A stretch of DNA of 64,000 nt, taken from contig CAMBZB010000004.1 of the NCBI GenBank assembly GCA_945872245.1, forward strand, positions 1 to 64,000, given 5' to 3'. Below are positions 46,849 to 53,711 of this stretch, one piece after another; position 1 is the stretch's first letter; each line of letters opens with the position of its first letter. The notes beneath the pieces were generated by a model. That model did not search any database and was not told the DNA's origin. It worked only from the letters and a program-made list of their open reading frames with translations. Position numbers and translations under genes: made by a program. The DNA is from Flavobacterium psychrophilum. Lineage in GTDB: Bacteria > Bacteroidota > Bacteroidia > Flavobacteriales > Flavobacteriaceae.

Positions 46849-47502
46849 TTATAAAACAACCACTTTTTCAAAACTCAACTCACCAAAATGATTAATAACG
46901 AAATCTGCCAATGATAAATCCTGCATTTTTGAATGTTCGCTGTTATAACCTACACAAAAAATCCCTGCCGCTTTTGCCGCAATAACGCCATTGGTACTGT
47001 CTTCTATCACGATGCAATTTTCTTTTGAAGCAACTGACAAGGAAGCTGCATGCTCAAATATGGCAGGATGTGGTTTCGAATTAGGAAAATCCTCTCCACT
47101 CACGATATGGGAAAAATATTGATATAATCCAAAACGTTTGAAAACACGATCAATAGTCACTTTAGAAGCTGAAGAAGCCACTATCAATTGTATCCTGTTT
47201 GCGTGTAAATCCTTAATTAATTCCTCCACACCATCTAGTAACGCCAAATCTTCTTTCGTATCGAAAGCGTCATTAAAAATGGTACGCTTCCTTTGAATTA
47301 AATCCTCTACTTCCGCTTCGATAGAAAATAAATTCTTCAATTTTTGAAACGTATTCCGGGTAGAATTCCCCGTGAATGAAGTGTAAATTTCCTCTGATAC
47401 GACAATGTCTAATTCTTCAAATTGTTTAAAATAAGCATAATGGTGAACGGGTTCCGTGTCAACGATTACGCCATCCATGTCAAAAATTACGGTTTGAATC
47501 AT
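46849..47502 (-). CDS. HAD-superfamily phosphatase / beta-phosphoglucomutase-like
   Basis: This 217-residue HAD hydrolase starts VIFDMDGVIVDTEP, with nucleophile and acid/base Asp in DMDGV. A helical C1 cap and motif II (VASSAS) follow, and GEDFPNSKPHPAIF has the motif III Lys. IVIEDSTNGVIAAKAAG supplies the Mg2+-binding motif IV. The group includes beta-phosphoglucomutase and sugar-phosphate phosphatases. The substrate cannot be assigned. It has its own unit between DUF2911 and tcdA. Confidence 0.87.
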   Translation of the reverse strand: MIQTVIFDMDGVIVDTEPVHHYAYFKQFEELDIVVSEEIYTSFTGNSTRNTFQKLKNLFSIEAEVEDLIQRKRTIFNDAFDTKEDLALLDGVEELIKDLHANRIQLIVASSASKVTIDRVFKRFGLYQYFSHIVSGEDFPNSKPHPAIFEHAASLSVASKENCIVIEDSTNGVIAAKAAGIFCVGYNSEHSKMQDLSLADFVINHFGELSFEKVVVL

Positions 47503-47567
47503 ATTGGGTATTAGGTCTTGGGTTTTGGGTTATGAGTTTTAATTTGAGACTGATTACTGATGATTGA

Positions 47568-48284
47568 TTAGTCTTTTTTAAGTAAATATCGAATCACGGT
47601 TTCGGCGGCATATAAACCGAATAATCCAGGCATATAGCTGTTGGTGCCGTAAAAGGATTTCTTATAATTAGACCCGTCGGTCATTTTCAAACTGGAATCA
47701 TCTTGAATTTCGGACGAAAATACCACTTTCAATTTGTCAATTTTCACTTCTTTCAAGCGTCGGCGAATCGTTTTTGCCAGAAAGCAATTTACGGTATTGG
47801 TAATGTCGGCCACCTTCACTTTAGAAGCTTCCATCTTCCCTCCCGCTCCCATACTGCTGATAATTTTCACTCTCTTGCGCTTGGCACCAATAATCAAATT
47901 CAGTTTGGGTGTAATGCTGTCAATACAATCCAAAACATAATCATATTCCTCCGAAACAATTTCGAAGGCGCGCTCTGGTGATAAAAATTCCCGAACTCTG
48001 GTGAGTTGCAATTCTGGATTAATATCCATCAATCGGTCGCCAACAATAGTCACTTTAGGTTTACCCACAGTGGAATGTACGGCCGGTAATTGCCGGTTGA
48101 TATTGGTGATATCCACTATATCCCCATCCACAATGGTCATTTTTCCAACTCCTGCCCTTGCCAAAAATTCTGCAGCAAAAGAGCCCACGCCTCCCAATCC
48201 CACAACCAAAACATTGGCGTTTTTTAATTTTTGTAATCCTTCGGGTTTAAATAAAAGTTCCGCTCTTTCTGTCCATTCTGCCAT
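47568..48284 (-). CDS. tcdA: tRNA threonylcarbamoyladenosine dehydratase (TcdA)
   Basis: This 238-residue E1/ThiF-like enzyme converts t6A37 of tRNA to its cyclic form ct6A using ATP. It has the nucleotide-binding GLGGVGSFAAEFLARAGVGKMTIVDGD, NINRQLPA, YVLDCIDSI and the C-terminal segment AAETVIRYLL. CFLAKTIRRRLKEVKI with its Cys is typical of TcdA. The size fits better than ThiF or MoeB. It stands between the HAD phosphatase and tatD genes on the same strand. Confidence 0.9.
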   Translation of the reverse strand: MAEWTERAELLFKPEGLQKLKNANVLVVGLGGVGSFAAEFLARAGVGKMTIVDGDIVDITNINRQLPAVHSTVGKPKVTIVGDRLMDINPELQLTRVREFLSPERAFEIVSEEYDYVLDCIDSITPKLNLIIGAKRKRVKIISSMGAGGKMEASKVKVADITNTVNCFLAKTIRRRLKEVKIDKLKVVFSSEIQDDSSLKMTDGSNYKKSFYGTNSYMPGLFGLYAAETVIRYLLKKD

Positions 48285-48332
48285 AAATCATCGTTTAAAA
48301 TTAAATGTTTGAATTTTTTCAAACTTCAAAAT

Positions 48333-48992
48333 TCAACATTCTTTATTCTTTTCAAAAACTGCTTTATAATTCACCACTATAAGATGCTTTAACTCTTCCA
48401 CTTCAATATTTTTATATTTCGCTGCCAATTCATAAACGCCTTGAATTCCCTCTTCAATAGTATCGGTTTCCAAAAAAAACCGATCGTTTGGAACACTCGT
48501 AAAAACGGATTCCAATGCGGGATTTCGTAACAAATTTTTACCAAACGAAACATAGAATCCAGCATCAATTACTTGTTGAGCCATTTGTTCGTTTTTTGAA
48601 AAACCGTGAATGAGCATTGGAACGGAAATTTTCAATCTTTTCTTGATTTCGATGAGTTCCTGAAAAGCCGCCACGCAATGTATCACAACTGGTTTTTGGT
48701 GTTTCTCGGCCAAAGCCAATTGTTTCTCTAATACCACTTGTTGCAATACAAACGGCGTTTCACTACGTTTGTCCAATCCACATTCGCCCAAAGCAAGGCA
48801 TTCTGGCAAAGCCAATTTCTGGTCCACGATTTGAAAATCTTTCTCCAATCGATTTTCGTCAATATACAAAGGATGAATTCCGATGGAATAAAACGGAATC
48901 GTGGCGTCAAATTCCTGTGGATATTGATTGACCAATTCCAATACATCCGGTTGATTCGTGAATTGGTGCGTATGTAAATTGAAGAATTGCAT
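48333..48992 (-). CDS. TatD-family metal-dependent hydrolase
   Basis: This 219-residue TIM-barrel hydrolase starts MQFFNLHTHQF at 48992. The longer frame to 49160 adds a sequence unlike the family. Metal ligands are visible in HTH, ALGECGLDK (Glu), VIHCVAA and MLIHGF (His), and in FLETDTIEEG (Asp). It is somewhat shorter than E. coli TatD (about 260). The family acts as 3'-5' DNA exonuclease and deacylates D-aminoacyl products. A consensus promoter directly abuts the start. Confidence 0.85.
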   Translation of the reverse strand: MQFFNLHTHQFTNQPDVLELVNQYPQEFDATIPFYSIGIHPLYIDENRLEKDFQIVDQKLALPECLALGECGLDKRSETPFVLQQVVLEKQLALAEKHQKPVVIHCVAAFQELIEIKKRLKISVPMLIHGFSKNEQMAQQVIDAGFYVSFGKNLLRNPALESVFTSVPNDRFFLETDTIEEGIQGVYELAAKYKNIEVEELKHLIVVNYKAVFEKNKEC

Positions 48993-48996
48993 AGCG

Positions 48997-49026
48997 CAAA
49001 AATAGTTTAAAGTTACTATGCCACAA
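48997..49026 (-). promoter_or_regulatory. Promoter of the tatD gene
   Basis: On the minus strand TTG (49026-49024) is followed after exactly 19 bases by TATTTTTG (49004-48997). It is a full Bacteroidota promoter whose -7 element ends only 4 bases before the ATG at 48992, so the transcript may start at or near the AUG. Confidence 0.65.
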
Positions 49027-49033
49027 AGTTTTT

Positions 49034-49041
49034 TATCTTTG
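49034..49041 (+). promoter_or_regulatory. Candidate -7 element for the small 50-residue gene
   Basis: TATCTTTG matches TAnnTTTG and ends 9 bases before the ATG at 49051. The -33 TTG is absent. Together with the tatD promoter it would form a divergent pair. Confidence 0.45.
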
Positions 49042-49050
49042 TAGAAATAA

Positions 49051-49203
49051 ATGGTATTTATGTTCCAAATTTTAGCCAAAATAAACAAACTCTTGTTGCC
49101 TAGTTTTACCAAACAAGGACTGGATTTAGCCAAAGCCAAGATATGGCAAAAGGCGCTCATTGGCTATCGGTATTACGTAACCGCAAGAGCATTAGATCGT
49201 TGA
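49051..49203 (+). CDS. Conserved small basic protein, 50 residues
   Basis: The ORF reads MVFMFQILAKINKLLLPSFT, then KQGLDLAKAKIWQKALIGYR, and ends YYVTARALDR. I recall near-identical short proteins in many Flavobacteriia, often mis-labelled SsrA-binding protein, but they are far too short to be SmpB. An internal ATG at 49060 (MFQILAKINK) may be the real start. It has an amphipathic, basic character and a divergent promoter arrangement with tatD. Function is unknown. Confidence 0.65.
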   Translation: MVFMFQILAKINKLLLPSFTKQGLDLAKAKIWQKALIGYRYYVTARALDR

Positions 49204-49265
49204 TTTAGGATTATTGGTCGACCATTTTGGAATTTAAAAAAATAGACTTAATTTGTATTTTCAAT

Positions 49266-49295
49266 TTGCAAATCATATAATTATACCTATATTTG
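49266..49295 (+). promoter_or_regulatory. Promoter of tRNA-Arg
   Basis: TTG (49266-49268) and TATATTTG (49288-49295) are separated by 19 bases, an exact match to the Bacteroidota promoter consensus, 13 bases before the tRNA. Confidence 0.8.
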
Positions 49296-49308
49296 CACCC
49301 ACAAAATA

Positions 49309-49382
49309 GGCCTTGTGGCGCAACTGAATAGCGCACTTGATTACGGCTCAAGAGGTTACTGGTTTGAATCCAGTCAAGGTCA
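49309..49382 (+). tRNA. tRNA-Arg (anticodon ACG)
   Basis: All four arms fold. The acceptor stem is GGCCTTG/CAAGGTC with one G-U pair and discriminator A. The D stem is GCGC/GCGC. The anticodon stem is CTTGA/TCAAG with loop TTACGGC (anticodon ACG). The T arm is ACTGG/CCAGT with loop TTTGAAT. The CCA end is not encoded. ACG reads CGU and, after A-to-I editing, CGC and CGA. A consensus promoter and a terminator flank it. Confidence 0.95.
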
Positions 49383-49404
49383 CGAATAAATACTATTATA
49401 AGAA

Positions 49405-49435
49405 AAAACGCCAAGCTCGCTTGAGCGTTTTTTTG
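49405..49435 (+). terminator. Terminator of tRNA-Arg
   Basis: AAAACGC-CAAGC pairs with GCTTG-(A)-GCGTTTT, a 12-bp stem with one bulged A and a 2-base apical gap, followed by a T-tract, about 25 bases after the tRNA. Confidence 0.8.
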
Positions 49436-49613
49436 TTAATAGTATTTTCAAAGCGGAGCTTTATTGGATGTTGCGGAGCAAAATCCAGCCAAAAACAACA
49501 GATTGAAATCTTTGATTGAAAAGGCTTTCCATTTCCACTGCGGAGCTTTATCTAGAAAGACGAAGTCAATCCATTTAAATACATAACAGATTTGGATAAC
49601 AAACCCCAAATAA

Positions 49614-50183
49614 ATGATGGACTATTTCCTAGATATTGAATACAACAACCTTACTTACGGCGAGGAAGAAGTCAATTTCAAGGAATTCGAATGTTGCACA
49701 TTCAATTACTGTGAATTCTCGCAATGTGTGTTTCTGGCAGTCACTTTTATCGATTGTGTTTTCAATGATTGTAATTTCAATGCTGCCAAAATCAATTATG
49801 TGGCGCTGAGAACCGTGACTTTCAATCGTTGCGAGATGAAAGAAGTCAATTTTGCTATGTGCGACAAATTGATTTTCGACATTACCTTTAATCATTGCGT
49901 GCTGGATTTCTCGAAGTTTTACACCTTAAAGCTCAAAGGCACTTCCTTTGTAAATTGCAGCCTTATAGCGGTTGATTTCATGAGCGCCGATTTAACCGAA
50001 GTCGATTTTGACGCTTGCGATTTGTATCGCTCAGAATTTGCCAAAGCCATTGCCAACAAAGCCAATTTCAAAACTAGCTACAACTACACCATTGACCCCA
50101 CGAAAACCAAAATCAAGAAAGCCATTTTTGCTTTGGCGGGCTTAAAAGGACTCTTAACAAAATACGAGGTCGTGGTAGAATAA
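49614..50183 (+). CDS. Pentapeptide-repeat protein
   Basis: This 189-residue protein consists of repeated A(D/N)LxF-like pentapeptides (CTFNYCEFSQCVFLAVTFIDCVFNDC and so on). They should form a right-handed quadrilateral beta-helix. The Cys-rich turns and the break around residue 85 are reminiscent of McbG/Qnr-type gyrase-protecting proteins. That activity is not certain, as many pentapeptide proteins have other roles. It lies 230 bases after tRNA-Arg, at the start of an accessory strip. Confidence 0.8.
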   Translation: MMDYFLDIEYNNLTYGEEEVNFKEFECCTFNYCEFSQCVFLAVTFIDCVFNDCNFNAAKINYVALRTVTFNRCEMKEVNFAMCDKLIFDITFNHCVLDFSKFYTLKLKGTSFVNCSLIAVDFMSADLTEVDFDACDLYRSEFAKAIANKANFKTSYNYTIDPTKTKIKKAIFALAGLKGLLTKYEVVVE

Positions 50184-50257
50184 TTTCTATTCACACCCGA
50201 ACAATCTGGATTTACTAGTAGACAAAAGTCCTTTTGAGAATTATTAAATAAATTTGA

Positions 50258-50265
50258 TATATTTG
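50258..50265 (+). promoter_or_regulatory. Orphan -7 element with downstream stem region
   Basis: TATATTTG (50258-50265) follows a TTG at 50234-50236 with 21 bases between. It is about 115 bases before the antitoxin gene. An interrupted stem (AGG..TAGC with GCTA..CCT) follows around 50281-50313, so a short untranslated RNA or 5' leader is possible. Confidence 0.35.
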
Positions 50266-50344
50266 GAATGCAATATGCTCAGGAGTAGCGATTATATAGA
50301 AGCTATACCTCAGTTTTAATGCGCGTAGTGAAAGACATTACAAA

Positions 50345-50360
50345 TATATTTGTACTTTTG
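50345..50360 (+). promoter_or_regulatory. Tandem -7 elements before the toxin-antitoxin pair
   Basis: TATATTTG (50345-50352) and TACTTTTG (50353-50360) directly abut each other, 21 bases before the antitoxin ATG. Neither has a TTG at 19-base spacing. Confidence 0.4.
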
Positions 50361-50380
50361 AATTGCTAAATCTTTGAGTT

Positions 50381-50620
50381 ATGAATATTGAATTAAACAT
50401 ACTAAACAAAAAATTGGAATTGATCCAATGGCTTTCAACTATTGAAGACTCAACTATTATTGAGAAAATAATGGATTTGAGAAAAAAAGAAAGTAAAGAT
50501 TGGTGGAATTCAATTTCTGAAAGTGAAAAAGAATCAATCGAAAAAGGGCTAAATGATGCCGATGCAGGAAAACTAAATCCTCACTCAAACGCCAGAAAAC
50601 TTTATGAAAAATGGCTATAA
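50381..50620 (+). CDS. Antitoxin-like protein of a RelE/ParE module
   Basis: This 79-residue acidic protein starts MNIELNILNKKLELIQWLST and is predicted all-helical, with a segment EKESIEKGLNDADAGKLNPHSNARKLYEKWL resembling the C-terminus of addiction-module antitoxins. It precedes a RelE/ParE-type toxin and overlaps it by 17 bases, the typical type II gene order. The N-terminal DNA-binding domain is not clearly one of the standard classes. Confidence 0.75.
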   Translation: MNIELNILNKKLELIQWLSTIEDSTIIEKIMDLRKKESKDWWNSISESEKESIEKGLNDADAGKLNPHSNARKLYEKWL

Positions 50621-50909
50621 AATTCTTTGGACAGATTTTGCTCTGAAAGAATTAGAAAATACTATCGAATATTTAGAAGAAAATTGGACAGAAAAAGAAA
50701 TGCAAAATTTAGCTGTAAATATTGAGGAAACATTAATCTTAATTTCTCAAAATCCTGATTTATTTCAAGTTTCGGAAGTTAAAAAAGATATTAAAAGAGT
50801 TGTTATTCTATCTCATAATACAATGTATTATAGAGTTAAGAATAATCAAATTGAAATTATTTCATTTTTCTCAAATAGGCAAAATCCGAAAAAAAGGAAA
50901 TTGAAATAA
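50604..50909 (+). CDS. RelE/ParE-family toxin
   Basis: The 101-residue basic protein has the RelE/ParE fold pattern: WTDFALKELENTIEYLEENWTEKE, an RRV-type strand (DIKRVVILSHNTMYYRVKNNQIEIISFF) and a C-terminal NRQNPKKRK tail. RelE members cleave mRNA on the ribosome, while ParE members inhibit gyrase. The C-terminal residues of this protein do not settle the choice. It is paired with the upstream antitoxin gene. Confidence 0.8.
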   Translation: MKNGYKILWTDFALKELENTIEYLEENWTEKEMQNLAVNIEETLILISQNPDLFQVSEVKKDIKRVVILSHNTMYYRVKNNQIEIISFFSNRQNPKKRKLK

Positions 50910-51078
50910 ACTAAACCATCTCATAACACTTGCTAAAACTCATGGCTAGTTTTCAGTTTATTGTTCGTTTCTTTTTCCTAAATTCGTTTTCTCCTAGTGG
51001 AGAAAAATCGGTCGCCAAGCCACGACTACTTGTGGCGCAGCGACGTCAGTGGTAATGATGCTAATAATATAAATTACT
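50910..51078 (+). other. Gap between toxin and zinc-ribbon nuclease
   Basis: This 169-base spacer is locally less AT-rich than its surroundings. It holds a short hairpin (GCCAC, 8-base loop, GTGGC) near 51018-51035. I see no promoter consensus or ORF. It may be the edge of an inserted segment. Confidence 0.4.
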
Positions 51079-52863
51079 TTGAGTAATAAGCGGAATACAG
51101 AATGGCTAATAGCGGAATCCAAATTATGTTTTGGTGATGACCTTGATTATGGCGCAGCAGTGTATATAGATGCAAAAACCAAAATCAAGTTTCTTTGCAA
51201 AAAACACGACTATTCATTCGAACAAACTTTAAATAACCACCTCAATTCTAAACATCCTTGTAAATTCTGTCTGCAAGAATCACGTCGCGCAGCATTGTCT
51301 GACAGCATTAATACATTCAAGAATAAAATTCAATCAATTTATGGTAACCTATTTGATTTCGAAAATGTAAATTACGTTAACCAGAGAACCCTAGTTTCTT
51401 TGAAATGTTTAAAGCATAACAAAGTTATTACTAAAGAACCCCAAGTATTTTTGAGAGGTCATGGTTGTGATTTGTGTGCTAAGGAAGAATCATCTGCAAA
51501 TTTGAGTGAGCGAACTCTGTATGAAATAAATAGTTTCGTTTCGAAATTAAATGGCAAATGTCTTTCAAAAACTTATCTAAATAACGAATCTAAACTAGAC
51601 TTTGAGTGTAATGCTGGTCATAAGTTTCAAAAATCTTGGAGTGAAGTAAAAAACTCACTTCGATGGTGTTCAAAATGTTCTCCTAATAGGTTGATCGGTG
51701 AGACAATAGCGCGATTAATGCTTGAACATCTTTTAAATATCAAACTTCCATCACTTTACATCAAACAAATGGATGGTTTACAATTAGACGGATACAATGA
51801 AACTCAAAAAATTGCTTTCGAGTATCAGGGCTATCAGCATTTTACAGACAAAAGTCATTTTCATCAAAGCAACAAACGGTTTGAAGATCAATTAAAACGA
51901 GACCAATATAAGAAAGCACTTTGCAAACAAAATGGTATTATTTTAATTGAAATTTTTGAATTTAAAACAATACGTTCAGGTAGAATTCAACTTTTCTTTG
52001 AACAGGTAAAAGAAAAATTACGTGAACTAAACATTGTATATAGAGATGAATCATTTGATCTAGATTTGATTGAATTGTATCGAGGAAGAAAAAGTGAACT
52101 CTACGAATTAGCAAAAGAAATAGTCGAAAAAAATAATTGTAAAATTCAAGGATTTATTGGCTCTGAAAGCAAACACAATTACTTCTGTGCAAATGGTCAT
52201 GAAATAACCAATAGAACTCTCGGAGTTATTATAAAATCTAATGCGTCTTGTCCTCATTGTGACTCTGAACGTCGATTCGAAGAACTTAAGAATATTATTG
52301 AATCAAAGGGAGGTAGAATATTAGACAGAAATTTAAAAACAAAAGGGTTATCTGAGAACTACAATTGGATTTGCGATCAAGGACATCAATGTATATCGAA
52401 AGGACAATATCTTTATGATGGATTTTGGTGTCGTACTTGTCAAATTGAAAATAAAAAGGTAAAACTACCCCCTAATATAATTCAACAATTAGTGAAAGAC
52501 GCTACTAGCGGTCAATTCTATCAAAAAGATATTCCTCATAAATATGGAATTGGTTCAGCTGTATATAGAAGGATTATTAAAGAACTGAAGATACAAACAA
52601 ATTACCTTCCACAAGATAGAACCATACAAACTAAAAGAACTAATGGAAGGATAGTACAAATTAGTCCTGATAATTTTCAAATAATTAAGATATTTGATTG
52701 CTTGGAAGCTGTGAAGAATGATGAGAAAGGTTTATTCAAACCTGAGGGAATTAGGCACCAAATTAAGAAATATAAAAAAGCATACGGTTATTATTGGAGC
52801 AAAGAGGAAGACCTAGAAGAAACCATAAAATTGATAAAAACAAATACCACTAACAGCAAATAA
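51079..52863 (+). CDS. Zinc-ribbon repeat nuclease, Vsr/EDxHD-like
   Basis: This 594-residue protein (TTG start at 51079; a stop lies 9 bases upstream in frame) has three N-terminal zinc-ribbon repeats with Cys/His pairs: C40/H43 with C61/C64, C110/H113 with C130/C133, and C177/H181 with C197/C200. Two more repeats of the same type lie at about residues 340-455. Between them, residues about 205-300 form a PD-(D/E)xK-superfamily nuclease: E208, D237 (QLDGY), E248-Q250 (FEYQG), H254 and D275 (RDQYKKALCKQNG). This arrangement resembles the Vsr/EDxHD homing endonucleases. The last 120 residues hold a helix-turn-helix-like segment and a NUMOD1-like stretch (IVQISPDNFQIIKIFDCLEA to KAYGYYW), DNA-binding modules often found in homing enzymes. 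It may be a free-standing homing-type nuclease or a defence enzyme. Confidence 0.7.
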   Translation: MSNKRNTEWLIAESKLCFGDDLDYGAAVYIDAKTKIKFLCKKHDYSFEQTLNNHLNSKHPCKFCLQESRRAALSDSINTFKNKIQSIYGNLFDFENVNYVNQRTLVSLKCLKHNKVITKEPQVFLRGHGCDLCAKEESSANLSERTLYEINSFVSKLNGKCLSKTYLNNESKLDFECNAGHKFQKSWSEVKNSLRWCSKCSPNRLIGETIARLMLEHLLNIKLPSLYIKQMDGLQLDGYNETQKIAFEYQGYQHFTDKSHFHQSNKRFEDQLKRDQYKKALCKQNGIILIEIFEFKTIRSGRIQLFFEQVKEKLRELNIVYRDESFDLDLIELYRGRKSELYELAKEIVEKNNCKIQGFIGSESKHNYFCANGHEITNRTLGVIIKSNASCPHCDSERRFEELKNIIESKGGRILDRNLKTKGLSENYNWICDQGHQCISKGQYLYDGFWCRTCQIENKKVKLPPNIIQQLVKDATSGQFYQKDIPHKYGIGSAVYRRIIKELKIQTNYLPQDRTIQTKRTNGRIVQISPDNFQIIKIFDCLEAVKNDEKGLFKPEGIRHQIKKYKKAYGYYWSKEEDLEETIKLIKTNTTNSK

Positions 52864-52864
52864 A

Positions 52865-53010
52865 CGCCACTATCGCAACCGATAGCACGAATTTGCAATC
52901 CGTTCCCGTAAAGAAATAAAACTAAAACTACATCTAAACAATGTGTTTTTTTTTTAAGAATAACACGACCGCTCGGAGTTGTGATTCGTAATCCCATTCG
53001 TTAGCACAGG
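52865..53010. repeat. Cluster of REP-like palindromes after the nuclease gene
   Basis: Small palindromes lie in this gap: CTATCG/CGATAG (52870-52885, 4-base loop), ACGAATT-TGC-AATCCGT (52887-52903, one mismatch), and GATT-CGT-AATC around 52983-52993. Similar palindromic debris commonly borders mobile or accessory segments in Bacteroidota. Confidence 0.45.
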
Positions 53011-53035
53011 TTTACTTGTATATAGCTGAAAATCG

Positions 53036-53710
53036 TTAAACAATTCTTCCGTCTTCCATCGTAATGGTTCTGTTGGTTCTTTTAGCAAAATCAATATCGT
53101 GGGTCACAATCAACAAAGTCTGATTGTTTTCTTGGGTCAGTTTGCTGAAAATATCAAAAACAAGGTCGCTATTTTTCTTATCTAAATTTCCTGTAGGTTC
53201 GTCTCCCATAATAATCAAAGGATCATTAATCAAGGCACGCGCAATCGCCACTCTTTGCTTTTGGCCGCCACTGAGCTGGTTTGGCATTTTAAGCGCTTGG
53301 TCTTCCATGTCCAAGGTTTTTAGGTGTTCCATCGCGCGGTGTTCCACTTCTTTCTGGGAATATTTACCCAACTTCATACCAGGTAACATGACGTTTTTCA
53401 ACACATTGTATTCCGAAAGTAAATAATGAAACTGAAATACAAACCCAATATTTTCGCTACGTATTTGGGCCAATTCTTTGTCTGGTTTTCCTGTAATTAA
53501 TTCCTCATGAATAAACAATTGCCCTTCATAATCGGTATCCATGGTAGAAAGCAAGTACAATAAAGTCGATTTTCCGCAACCTGATTTCCCCACAATAGAA
53601 ACAAACTCTCCATGATCGATACTCATGTTGATTTCTTTAAGCACCTGAAATTTTACAGGATCAAAAAAATATTTAGACAAACCAATGGTTTCGATTACTT
53701 TATTTCCCAT
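53036..53710 (-). CDS. ABC transporter ATPase (MacB/LolD type)
   Basis: This 224-residue ATPase has Walker A GKSGCGKST, Q-loop FVFQFHYLL, signature LSGGQKQRVAIARAL, Walker B LIIMGDEPTGNLD and the H-loop VTHDIDFA. The GDEPTGNLD motif is typical of the LolD/MacB mechanotransmission class. It is the last gene of a three-gene exporter operon with the permease and membrane-fusion protein on the same strand. Confidence 0.92.
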   Translation of the reverse strand: MGNKVIETIGLSKYFFDPVKFQVLKEINMSIDHGEFVSIVGKSGCGKSTLLYLLSTMDTDYEGQLFIHEELITGKPDKELAQIRSENIGFVFQFHYLLSEYNVLKNVMLPGMKLGKYSQKEVEHRAMEHLKTLDMEDQALKMPNQLSGGQKQRVAIARALINDPLIIMGDEPTGNLDKKNSDLVFDIFSKLTQENNQTLLIVTHDIDFAKRTNRTITMEDGRIV

Positions 53711-53711
53711 G

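Noticed and set aside
49211..49414. Minus-strand ORF over the tRNA
   Set aside because: It is the antisense of tRNA-Arg and its promoter and terminator; no protein character.
49453..49551. Direct repeat GCGGAGCTTTAT (49453-49464 and 49540-49551) as a target-site duplication
   Set aside because: It lies in low-complexity sequence just after the tRNA terminator with only about 75 bases between copies and no element inside.
49309..53035. Integrative element with att sites at tRNA-Arg
   Set aside because: No integrase gene and no second copy of the tRNA 3' end found in the window.
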